64,000 nt of DNA from Citrus sinensis (lineage: Eukaryota > Streptophyta > Magnoliopsida > Sapindales > Rutaceae): positions 22,326,501 to 22,390,500 of the forward strand of contig NC_068561.1 in NCBI RefSeq assembly GCF_022201045.2. The letters are read 5' to 3'. The notes beneath the pieces were generated by a model. It worked only from the letters and a program-made list of their open reading frames with translations. It was not told where the DNA came from and ran no database searches. Both the position numbers and the translations under genes were made by a program. Shown here one piece after another: positions 53,701-64,000 of this stretch; within the stretch, counting starts at the first letter, position 1; each line of letters begins with the position of its first letter.

Positions 53701-55806
53701 ACATAGCAATAAAGGGGATCTAAAAGCAACAGAAAACATTAGCATGGTAAAATAAATACAAAATTAAAAATAAGAAAGGTTCATCACTGCATAGTAGAGA
53801 ATACTAACATCTAACTTCTGCAAGTGCAATAGGTCCAAAAATCTCATGATGTCATCCCTACTGATAGAAAGATCATGCCCTTCTTTAGGCGACCCAGCAC
53901 CTCTCTGACCAAACAAAGGCAAGGTACCACTAAGAAGCTGATTATATATCCAAGTGCTCTCATCTACTATACTCTCGCCATCCGTAGGGGGACTGCCAGT
54001 GCTTTCCTCAGAGATCTGCCAAGTCAGAATAATATTAATTCAGTCAAGCTTGTATTAAGGTGAAAGGAAATCAAAAAGAGGGAAACTTAAATGTACATTC
54101 ACCTGCATTCTTTCTGGAACATCAGTCATCTTAATCTGGTCATCCTTCTCTGTCATATACTTTTCAGCCAAAATGATTGGTTCAAATTCATCTTCAAGTC
54201 TCCTTTCCCTCCATTCGCTTGATTCTAAACCTTGCTTGCGAAGCTGAAGAAGCTCCTCCACATCACCAAAAATATCATGTGCTTCCTGCAAGGCCGAAGA
54301 CGAAATTCCAGGTGCCTGCCGATTTTTCTTTTTCTTCAACTTTTTCCTTCTACGCAATGAGTAAGTTATTTATGAGTGGGAATTCCAACACATAAAAGAC
54401 AACAGACACATTCATGACATGGAATATACCTCACAGGAGCTCCATGCTCATCCACTTCTTCTTCGTCAACAATAAAGTCAGCCATCTCATCTTCTTCACC
54501 AATGTCACCATCCTCTTCTTCCTCTTCTACCGGCTCCTCTTCTTCTGCAATGTCCTCAAGTGGAGCTCCTACAATATCACAGTTTGAAATCAATTTCTAA
54601 CAGGCTAAAGCAAACCTTCATAATCTGGGGAGAATTTCAAAGGTATTACCTTCATCATCACCAAATAAACTACGTTTAAGCTTCTCCTCAGCAGTTCGTC
54701 CACCCTTACCGCTGCCATCAAACTCCTCATCAGAAAATCCATATCGATCCTCATCTGTATCCCTCCGGGCTTTTTTCAACCGCTTAAACTTTTTGCTCTC
54801 CTGTAGTAATAGAAAAAGACGCCTTAGGAAAAGAAAAGAGTATATAATTAAGGCATTGTATGACAACACCATGGTCAAAAAAGGAAATCTCACAAACCTT
54901 TGGACGGTAATTAATATTGTTGTCACGGAGGAGCTCATAGTCATCCTCGTCAAGGACATCCTCAGCTTCCCTAAGAACAAAGAAACAGCACTATTAGAAT
55001 TGAAACTCACTTTTATTAAATTTGTGTTAAAAGAAAAGCCATAAACTTGCTTGCTTAATTATAATAAATTAACACCACATTAAATTCCTGGTCAAAAACC
55101 CTACGGCTCAAACTTTTGAATATGTTTTCATGCAATTCCCAAAACTGCCAAAAGCACTAAATCACAGACTTAAGGTTCAAGTTGGGCAAAACTCACTTTT
55201 TCTTCCTTTTCTTCTTCTTCTTCTGTCTCTCCTCATCACTGTCTGCCCTTTCTTCTTCTTCTTCCTCCTCTTCTTCAACATCATCTACAATGAATCCGTC
55301 CTTCTCATATTCATCCTGCCCTTCCTCTGCAGAAACAAGAGTGAAATCATATATAAACATACCAAATTGAAAAATGGACCAAGATGAAACCCTTAACACA
55401 CTAAAAATTAGTTTCAGTGACACAACAATCAAAACAAGAAAATTCAATTCAAAGTAACTTGAAGATGAGGAAATAATCCCCTCCCTACCTAGAAGTCCAA
55501 AATCCGGTAAGAACAAAAACAAAAAGCCCAAAAACTTTCAAAACGTCAAAATTTAACCCAAAACCCAAAGCTCTTACCGTCATCTTCATCCTCTTCGTCT
55601 TCATCTCGCTCCTCAACAGCATCTCCGTCAACTGGTTCTCGCTCTTCCTCACCCCCGTAAACCTCATCTGAACAAAAAAAAAAAAGGCAAAAAATTCAGA
55701 TAATATGAAACGCTTAAGGCATTTTACTGATGAAAATAGTTTTGACAAAAAAATTAGGGTTTCCTGAGGGGTCACCTTCTTCATCAGAAACTACGTGCTT
55801 TCCCAT
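47765..55806 (-). CDS. SPT6L: Transcription elongation factor SPT6 (SPT6-like), complete
   Basis: Histone chaperone and elongation factor acting with RNA polymerase II. Seventeen GT-AG exons: 55806-55776, 55667-55578, 55326-55197, 54970-54898, 54800-54650, 54568-54430, 54349-54103, 54015-53809, 53719-53594, 53482-53096, 53026-52919, 52802-52023, 51696-51555, 51475-50304, 49385-49176, 48869-48395 and 48168-47765. They sum to 4872 nt (1623 aa), all in frame. The order is: acidic N-terminus (MGKHVVSDEE, many E/D runs); core with a YqgF/RNaseH-like part (RVLACCWGPGKPETTF, about 740); HhH (FISGLGPRKAASLQR, about 950); S1 (LAEGRVVQATVRRVQGQRAI, about 1110-1185); tandem SH2 (about 1265-1460); and a G/W-rich tail with at least eight GW/WG pairs. 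This is the plant SPT6L layout, whose tail is an Argonaute hook. Length is near that recalled for Arabidopsis. Confidence 0.96.
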
Positions 55807-58800
55807 TCCCGATAGACGATTAGATTCAGCGCAAAATCAGACGCAAAGAAAAAAAAGAAAAATAATGCAAAGTTATAATCAGAGAGGAACCCTATAAAAG
55901 CTGAAGCAATAATTTATTTTTTTTTTGGGTTATAACTACGGAGAATTTTGTTTATAATACGGAACGTTGGAGGGGGAGAGGGGGAGAGGGGGAGAGAATG
56001 AAAGAAAGTGGCAACTGTGGGTTTACAATTTAAGGGGGACAAAGCCTGAACGGGTCGGGTTTTCCGGAAACAAGTTACGTGTTTAAAAAGGACGGGGTGA
56101 ATGGGTGATCCAAACCGAATTGATCGAAGTATTAAAGGCGGTAGTAGGTTTTTGTTTTCACTCCTTATTAAAATAAGAATGAATTCCGGTATTTATAGAA
56201 ATAATTTTAGCATATTACCGACATTATCTATTAACAAATTATGGAAATAAGAATATTCTTGTGAAACCGAAATCCACAAAAATATTGTTCAATATAAGGT
56301 GATGCTGATGAATATATGCATACATACATATATGAGAGATTTTAATTTTTAGTTTGAATGGCTAATATCTCAAAATTGGTTTGGAATTTTACGTTGATAT
56401 TTTACAATAAAAGTAAAATTGAGACTGCCCTACATAATGTCTATTATAGCATAATTTAAATATTAGTGAAAATAAATATATTTTGTGTCGTAATAGTATC
56501 TAGAATAGGGGGTTACAACCAAAGTATCAAACTCGTGCCATCAAAAATTTTTTTGGGGCAGGGGTCTCATTGGCCATTGTGTTCTTATTACGAGACAGCG
56601 TGTATTTAATTATTTCGGGTGATGCGTTTTACTTGCCATAAGCTTGACACCGGCAGAGAAAGACCGAAGCGTAGTCATAATACTAGAAGCCCAACTAAAA
56701 TATTTCAAACAAGTCTGGGTCAGGCCTGTTATCGTGGATTAAGTCTGGGCCTGTTTTCCAAACATGAATTGGACTACTGTCACGCCTTCAAATCCCTCGT
56801 AAAACCCCCTTTTTCTGAAAAATTATCCCATTAAACAAACAAATAATTCGAGTTCTCATAAATACTCCCCACCCCATTCCGAGTAATGCCCATTTAAATA
56901 GGCTTCTTTTTCATTTTCTAATAAGTTCACTATATTTTTATAAAATAATCACCCAAGAATTTGACAACATTGCTGGAATAATCAATCTTCTAATTATATT
57001 AGGAGCTGTCGAGTAGAATGTAAATAGATACAACGCCAACTTTATTTTCAAGTTGTAGTATTGAAGACTAATTAAAATAACAATAATTAGATATATGAAA
57101 GGTAAATTCATGTCTTCCAAACCAAACTCAATAAATCATGTTAGCTTATAGGTTTTACCTCTATTTTGCTCTTTTTCTTGTGGCTATTGATTGAGTGCGA
57201 ATTCTTCTCTACCATCATTTGTTATTACATGTATCGCTATATCAAATTATTAGCGTGAAATAAATTCTTTTAATTTTATTTTTAAGAAATAAATTGAATG
57301 ATTAAAGAACCTAATGTTATTATATTCAACATTTATTCGGTAAAAGACCATTGGATTGATTGTTATGCAAAATAATGATCATGATTTTAAACAAATTTTC
57401 CTCCAAAATGAGAACGAGACACCTTAATATGGAGCGTTATTGAGAATGATTGAATTAAGGGGTATTTATGACATCAAGGTAAAGATTTTTCACCACTTAA
57501 AGTACATTTAATTATATTTTATATATGTGGGTGCTTTAAGAAAAGGGTTATATGAGGACTTCAGAGGGTGCTAATAGCACCACTCTTGAAACGTTCGAGC
57601 TGCACTGGGCCTTTGGATAAATTTATTAAACTTTTTGTTTGACTTTTGAGCACAAGTTTTTTTTTTTTAATATGTTATTTTGAACACAAAATTAAACTAC
57701 TTAATGTTTAAAATAATATATGAGAATTAAAAATTCTAAGGTATAACTATAATTAAATTCATTGTAAAAAAATAATTAACATACTTAACAGATAATATAA
57801 TATTAATTTATAAATAAATATGCATAAATAATTTTGAATTTGTATTTATGTATTTAGTTTTCATTCACATTGATTTGAATAACTAATACGAAGTTAAGAT
57901 GATGATGATGATGATGATAGTAGTAGTAGTAATGAGAAATATATAATATATATTAATTAATACAAATAATGAACAAAAGTGTAGATTATTTAATTCGGTT
58001 TGTTTATGGTTTTAATAACAATAAAAAATAAAAAATAGAAAATGTATGAATTAACGGGTGGCGGTGGCGGTGATGCGGCCCACCAAACTCCCATGACTGG
58101 CGCGTGGGCCTCTTTACTCCAATAGAAGCATCTTTTCGCTTTCTCGTTATAAAACTTAAGCCCAACACATCACGTCATTTACTCCCAAATTTTCACTCCA
58201 ATATTTAATTTAATTTAATTTTAATTTATATTCATAAAGTAAATAAGTATAAGCCAATTTACAGTTCAATTTGAATCTGATTGTACCACCAGAATAAAAT
58301 TATCCATAGTCAGAAATTAGAATCCCAACTCGTGTATTTATTGGGTTTTTAATGTGTAGCTCCGCTGCTACACGGTTGCATTCGATTCCAATCAAAATTT
58401 TGGTTATGGTGAATACAAACATTATTACGATGTTTAAATATGAAAATGTAATTGAATAATGTATTTTTTAAAGTGTTAATTAATTTAATCAACAAGAACT
58501 TCTAAATTATTGAGATATGATTTTGAATTTGTCCAACAACCTGCATTATAAGTGACGCAACTCTTTTTAAAATTTAAAAACACAAGATAATTGCTCAAAT
58601 TTTCCGGGACAAAGTTTGCCATGAATTTTTTACCTTAATGCAAATAATAACTTCCTTACCAAAATTCATTTCAATTAATAATATTACTGTAGTTTGATAA
58701 CATTAAAAGGTAACGAAAGTTTATTAAAGGACTTACCCCCACCATTCACACTAACCAGCATTTATAAACTATTTTGTTCAGAAGAAATAAAAACTTTGAT

Positions 58801-59361
58801 TGTATTTATGAAGTTTTACTTGTTTTGAGAGAAGTGTAACTTAAGTCTCCAACAAATAGAAAGGGAGGTCTACAATAAATTTCAAAAGCTTATTAGGACA
58901 ATTCGATAAGTTAATGAGATGAGGTAGTCAAATAATTTCTTTTTGATGTTTAACATAATTACTTCAACATTCTCACATAACTAATACTAAAAAGATGTGT
59001 CATATTTGTAAAACCATAACACATTGTATATAGGTTGATATGAGCTGTGTTTGTCATTATTGTACTGATTAAGACTGGTCTCAACAAATTTATTAGTTAG
59101 TATAAGTCCATTTTTAATCATAATATTAGTACTACTATAACATAAATATAAGTAAATGAAAACGAAGGGTAACATAGATGTGAATAGCGAAGCCTTTGCT
59201 CTTTAATAATTTTAAAATAAAAATTAATTTACATAACATGGTGGATGATTAGGTACAAAAGGATCAATTCATTTTTGCATACGTTCATTGAATATGAGCT
59301 ACAACAAAACTATATTGTCATCATCGGAGCCTCTATTTTACTAAACAGAACAGCAAATCGG

Positions 59362-59363
<2 letters not shown>

Positions 59364-59417
<54 letters not shown>
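59364..59417. repeat. (AT)n microsatellite
   Basis: About 54 bp of AT dinucleotides. Confidence 0.95.
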
Positions 59418-59421
<4 letters not shown>

Positions 59422-59534
59422 TATTTGTGTCTGTGTTTCATATTTTTGGGTTGTGTTTTAAGTGAAGGTGACATCAGCTGGCATGAACGCACTATATATA
59501 TCTCAGATCTGCCTAGTTTTTGGGGATTATTAGT

Positions 59535-59537
<3 letters not shown>

Positions 59538-59565
<28 letters not shown>
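59538..59565. repeat. (GA)n microsatellite
   Basis: About 14 GA units. Confidence 0.93.
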
Positions 59566-60798
59566 CCAGGGGTGGAATAGAATAGCACAGCACTACTCAA
59601 TTAAATTAGATAAATATGAAATGTTAAGTATTTGTTTATTTGTGTCTACGTTACTGATGATAGATAATATACTGGGTGTCTGTAGCAATCTTTGTTGACC
59701 CAATTGAAAATGTTATGGACTACAAAACGCTATATAATTGTTTTGGGCCTCCATTGTCCCGTCCTTAATTTTCATTAATTACGGACCGGTCTCTCCCCCA
59801 CATGGCCCATTTTGCCCCTGCCTTTGTCTCAGTACGCGACATTTTTCAGAAATGTGAATTTGTGCACGACACCTTATGAGATTCACAATGAATATTACAT
59901 GCTTGGTCTTTGCCTGAAAAAGCAAGATATTTTCTTTTAAAGCAACTAAAATATTATCTCTAGATAAAATTAAATATTCGGCAATAATTGTAACTTAACG
60001 CAATTTGAGAATTAAAAAAAAAAAAAGAAAAAGAAATAATGAATATTTGGGTAGTTGCTATTCAAAGGTAGATTTTAGACACGAGCTTGGAGGAAGACTG
60101 CGTGACGCAGCCAATTGTCAGCGTGAGTGTGTCGCGGCTTAATCACTTTCCCGTGAAAGCAGCGTTCTAAAAGGCCACTTCCTTTCCATCACCCAAAGTA
60201 CCTACTCGAAAAAATAATAATAATAAAAATTTCAATGATTTTTGTTGTTGTTGCCTCTTTGATCTTTCTCATTTTTTCTCCATTCAATTTTCATAAAATA
60301 TCTGTAAAACAAAAGCGATAAAACCATTTTTCTTTACTAAACCTCACGAGCATTTATTGCTGCTGGTTCGAGTAAAGGTTCCTCTACTATTTCATATCTC
60401 TTTTGGGTCTCTGTATTTCATTGTATATTACTTTTTTTCAGCTAGGTAGTTGATAAAATTTAGCTGGGTCCTGTCTAGCTGTCTCTAAAAGTTATAACTT
60501 TGTTTCAATTCTGTGAATTTTTTTCTCAATCTTTTATTATCTGGGTATGTAAGTTTGAGCCTTTTGAAGCTTATTACACAAGCACAACCAAAACCAAACC
60601 GATATAAAATTTTTTGATATTTTTACCCTCTTTCTTGTTTTCATTCAACCAAAGGGAGTCCAAATGTCAATCCGGGATATTCTTGTTGCATTTAATTTTG
60701 ATATAATTTCATTCAATTTTCGTGGATACTAACAACTAAATCTTGGTTTTTGTTTGTTTTTGAGAAACTGCAGCTGATCTTGTTCGCTTCTGGAGGAA

Positions 60799-63700
60799 AT
60801 GGCAAATATGGGATTGTTTTCTGGAACTAAGTCTTCGAAACCGTTAACATTGTCTGTGAAATCGCTGACTGTGAAATTTAGGATACCATATTATACTCAC
60901 TGGGGTCAGAGCCTGCTTGTGTGCGGGTCTGAACCAGTGCTTGGTTCATGGGATGTGAAGAAGGGCTTCTTACTGAGCCCTGTTCATCAAGACGATGAGC
61001 TCATTTGGAGTGGAAGTATTGCTGTGCCGATCGGGTTCTCTTGTGAGTACAGTTATTATGTGGTTGATGATAGAAAGAATTTACTGAGATGGGAAATGGG
61101 AAAGAAGCGCAAACTACTGTTACACGAGACAATTAAGGATGGTGAAGTCGTGGAGCTTCATGATCTTTGGCAGGTGAGGCTCTTTTTGTTTCTGTAGCTA
61201 TGGATGTGCATATAAATTAGTATTCACTTTTTCTGACGTGGTAGATGATCCTTGATGTTTTGCTTGAATTTTATTCATTTGGGAATCTTATCTGTCAATT
61301 TTCTGACTACCTTGTGCAAGGCCACATATTGGGAATCTTTGTTTAATAGGTTCTTCAGTTTTGTATTTTTTTTGGTTGCTGAATAGTTGACAAGAAAGGA
61401 TAAAGAAAATTGGAATCTTAACTCAAGCTTACTCAAAAGTTGCAGATACTCAAGGTCTTGTCTTGTGTATATATATATATATATATTTTTTTTTTTTTTA
61501 CTTTTCCTTCCAACTAACTGGGGCAGCAGTATATTCGGATGACTTAAACCTTAACGAATTGTCACATCTGCATTCAGACTTTGTTATAGTAATGCTTTAC
61601 TTTTATACACTGCCAATGAATTGCTGCAGCATTTGTTGTTAGATATTGTGATCATAACATGAGTTGATGCAACCCAAGTATAAATTGCTGTTGGCTTCGC
61701 TAAAAAATTTTTATTGTTAACAAATCCAGACCGGTGGTGACGCTCTCCCTTTCAGAAGTGCCTTCAAGAATGTGATATTTTGCCTTTCTTTTAGCTTGGA
61801 CATAGAGAGATCTGATGGACTCATTCAGAATAAGTTAGAACAAGAAGGTAAATTACACTCAAATATGAACTTTTAACAATCCTTTTGATTTAATATTCTA
61901 GTTGTGAACTGGCATGTTGGCCAAGTAATTTGTTATTTATGTTTTTTTTTTAATGTCAAGCAGATTCAGTCCTGGTCCGTTTCAAGATTTGCATTCCAAA
62001 CATAGAGGAAGACGCATCGGTAATTTCTCTTCACCCACCAATAGGTTTTATAAATCTGCTTATTATTTACTACCTTTACGTTTTGACTTTCATCTCATTG
62101 ACATTCCTGATTTACTCATGATTATGAGGTCTGCCTGATGCAGGTATATGTGATCGGTAGCACTTCAATGTTGGGGCAGTGGAAGCTTCAGAATGGGCTC
62201 AAACTTAGTTATGCTGGTGAATCAGTCTGGGAAGCTGACTGTGTAATACAAAGGGGCGATTTTCCTATAAAATATCCTTTTGGGAGTTTTCATCTCTGAA
62301 CTTTGAAGTTTTATTACATGCTACCTTTGGTTTCATAAATCATAATGTCATGCTCTCTCTCTCCTCTCCCCCCCCCCCCCCCCTCCCTCCCCTGTCCACC
62401 TTAACTTGTATTCCACGTATAAGTATTGTAAATCTGGCAAGACTGGAAACATTTCTCTGGAAACTGGTGCCAATCGAAATTTGAATGTTGACTTCTCTAA
62501 CAATCAGCCAAGATATATTTTTCTTTCAGATGGCATGATGAGGGTAAACTCTGGAGCAAATCTAATAGTAAAATTGATTCTTGCATTTTATTCTTGACTA
62601 TTAGTGTTCATCCTAATTTTTCAATTTGTTTGATTAGGAAATGCCTTGGAGGGGTGCTGGTGTAGCAGTCCCAATATTCTCTGTTAGGTCAGAAGCAGAT
62701 CTTGGAGTTGGAGAGTTTCTTGACCTGAAGTTACTTGTTGACTGGGCTGTGGAATCTGGGTTTCATTTAGTTCAGCTTCTGCCAATCAATGATACCTCAG
62801 TGAATCGGATGTGGTGGGATTCATATCCCTACAGGTAATACAAGAACTTCTGGATCATTTAAATCAGTTGCTTCTTTTCTTGTCACATGCCTGCTTTACC
62901 TTACATATTCCACTAGTTATTGCTATCAGTTACTTCAAAATCACGAAGATTAACATTTGTCTTTGCGATTCAAATGTGGATGAGTTTTCATTTACTATTC
63001 GTCGTGCAGCTCACTTTCTGTATTTGCATTGCATCCATTATACCTGAGGGTACAGGCACTTTCGGAAAAGATGCCAGAGGACATAAAGGTGGTCTTTCTA
63101 TCTTGTTCATTTCTTTGTCTGAGTAACTGATGTTATTCACTGATATCCTTGACTTGAATTTATGCTGATTGTTTCAATTCTTCCAAAAATTGATCTTCTC
63201 ATTTGTTGTTAGTTTGACAGTTAAATATTGACCACCATTTTTTTCTTTTCGTTGCAGAAAGAAATTGAGAAAGCAAAAGTACAACTGGACAAAAAGGTTA
63301 TTCCTACAATTAGTTGTTACCCTTTCAGTCACGATGAAAGATTTTTTTTTAATTTTTTTTATTCATCTATATGTGGCTTTGATGCATTTTATGATTCATA
63401 TGAGCTTTTGGGGGGAAAAAGTTGGCAGACATCCTTAATAATGGATAGTCTCTAAGGTTTTTAGGAAAGACTTGAGAGCAGCATATTAGGAAAACTTATA
63501 GAATAGATCATTTCTGGAAGTATCTCATAGAAGTAAGGATGAATATCTAAGTGGTAGTAACTCAAAGACTTGAGAGCAGCATATTAGGAAAACTTATAGA
63601 ATAGATCATTCCTGGAAGTATCTCATAGAAGTAAGGATGAATATCTAAGTGGTAGTAACTCTACCAAGGATAGGGAAATAACATCTGAATTTAATCTCTC

Positions 63701-63913
63701 AGAATGCTGATTTTTTGATATTACTGACTGCATCTGTCCTGTCCATGTGAAGTTGGCATTCGTATTAATTTATTTGTGTTTGGTTATCTACAGGATGTTG
63801 ATTATGAGGCAACTCTGGCTACTAAACTTGCAATTGCCCGGAAAGTTTTCAACCAAGAGAAGGATTTGATATTAAATTCCAGTGCCTTTCAGAATTTTTT
63901 TTCTGAGAATGAG
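60799..63913 (+). CDS. DPE2: 4-alpha-glucanotransferase DPE2, 5' part (runs off the window)
   Basis: Cytosolic disproportionating enzyme 2, which moves glucose from maltose onto a soluble glycan during night-time starch breakdown. Coding exons seen are 60799-61173, 61732-61847, 61964-62019, 62144-62271, 62417-62543, 62638-62834, 63011-63088, 63258-63296 and 63794-63913; the rest lies outside. Two N-terminal starch-binding CBM20 domains are recognisable: VKFRIPYYTHWGQSLLVCGS with EPVLGSWD, and VLVRFKICIPNIEEDASVYV with LGQWKLQNG. The GH77 catalytic part begins MPWRGAGVAVPIFSVRSEAD and LGVGEFLDLKLLVDWA, then VQLLPINDTSVNRMWWDSYP. The intron 62272-62416 is AT-AC. All other junctions are GT-AG and in frame. 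The ATG chosen begins MANMGLFSGTKS as in the family. Confidence 0.95.
62272..62416 (+). other. U12-type AT-AC intron of DPE2 (145 bp)
   Basis: The donor is AA|ATATCCTTTT, a full U12 AT-AC consensus. The branch element CACCTTAACT leaves 12 nt after the branch A to the 3' end TTCCAC. Joining gives D-F-P-I-K-Y-K-Y-C-K in frame, as in the family. A run of about 16 C lies just upstream of the branch site. Confidence 0.92.
63466..63661 (+). repeat. 98-bp tandem duplication in a DPE2 intron
   Basis: Two adjacent copies start AAAGACTTGAGAGCAGCATA at 63466 and 63564. They differ by about one base (CATTTCTGG/CATTCCTGG). They are wholly intronic. Confidence 0.93.
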
Positions 63914-64000
63914 GTCTTAATAGAATTTGACTAAATTCATGATTGGATTTTATACATTGTGGCAAAAGATCCATGAACTTTGTCTCAGATGTTATCTTCT

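Larger units (their letters stand above)
55807..60798. other. Divergent intergenic region SPT6 / DPE2
   Basis: About 5 kb between two genes facing away from each other. I see no gene. It contains GGGGGAGA repeats near 55970-55995, ATG/GAT trinucleotides near 57898-57930 and the microsatellites listed below. The DPE2 5' UTR probably has an intron from about 60380 (AG|GTTCCT) to 60773 (CTGCAG|CTGATC). Confidence 0.6.

Noticed and set aside
59245-59580. 111-codon open frame with an alternating YI stretch
   Set aside because: It reads through an (AT)n and a (GA)n microsatellite; no recognisable domain.
1-64000. tRNA or rRNA genes
   Set aside because: None noticed by eye on either strand; a tRNAscan run would be needed to exclude a small one.

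Overview
The window is nuclear DNA of a eudicot plant. Genes are split by many short AT-rich introns, the intergenic DNA is AT-rich, and the products are typical of flowering plants. Gene content and the ALADIN-PSRP5 order (the same order as I recall for Arabidopsis At3g56900-At3g56910) fit a rosid; Citrus or a relative is my guess, not proven by anything here.

Layout. (1) 1-4424 (+): the 3' eleven exons of the nucleoporin ALADIN, including a GC-AG intron and a U12-type AT-AC intron. (2) 8777-13919 (+): two tandem two-exon genes for the plastid ribosomal protein PSRP5, each 146 aa. (3) 14722-17375 (-): a four-exon membrane RING-H2 ubiquitin ligase of 303 aa. (4) 18100-45060: a tandem array whose unit is a CrRLK1L (FERONIA/MEDOS-like) receptor kinase on -, a NAC-domain gene on +, and an F-box gene or relic on -. 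Unit A has the receptor with a frame-breaking 110-bp tandem duplication, no NAC gene, and an F-box relic split by a solo LTR. Unit B has an intact receptor (834 aa), NAC (407 aa) and a truncated F-box relic. Unit C has an intact receptor (834 aa), NAC (407 aa) and the only F-box copy that keeps its N-terminal F-box, though it too is frame-broken. Comparing units dates the insertions: a MITE in A, a Harbinger-like MITE and an 820-bp Mutator-like element in B, an insertion in C, and a solo LTR in the A F-box relic, most with a matching empty site in a sister unit. (5) 45320-45861: another probable solo LTR. (6) 47765-55806 (-): the complete 17-exon gene for transcription elongation factor SPT6 (about 1623 aa) with a GW/WG-rich tail. 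(7) 60799 to the end (+): the first nine coding exons of cytosolic 4-alpha-glucanotransferase DPE2, including a second U12-type AT-AC intron.

The flanking genes are conserved housekeeping genes (nuclear pore, plastid ribosome, ubiquitination, transcription elongation, starch-derived maltose metabolism). The middle array is the fast-changing accessory part: receptor ectodomains diverge while the kinase halves look homogenised. The most unusual single item is the 110-bp duplication in receptor A. It carries an AGGT site in each copy, so splicing between them would remove exactly one unit and restore the reading frame of a normally intronless gene. That is a candidate newborn intron; otherwise the gene encodes a kinase-less membrane receptor.
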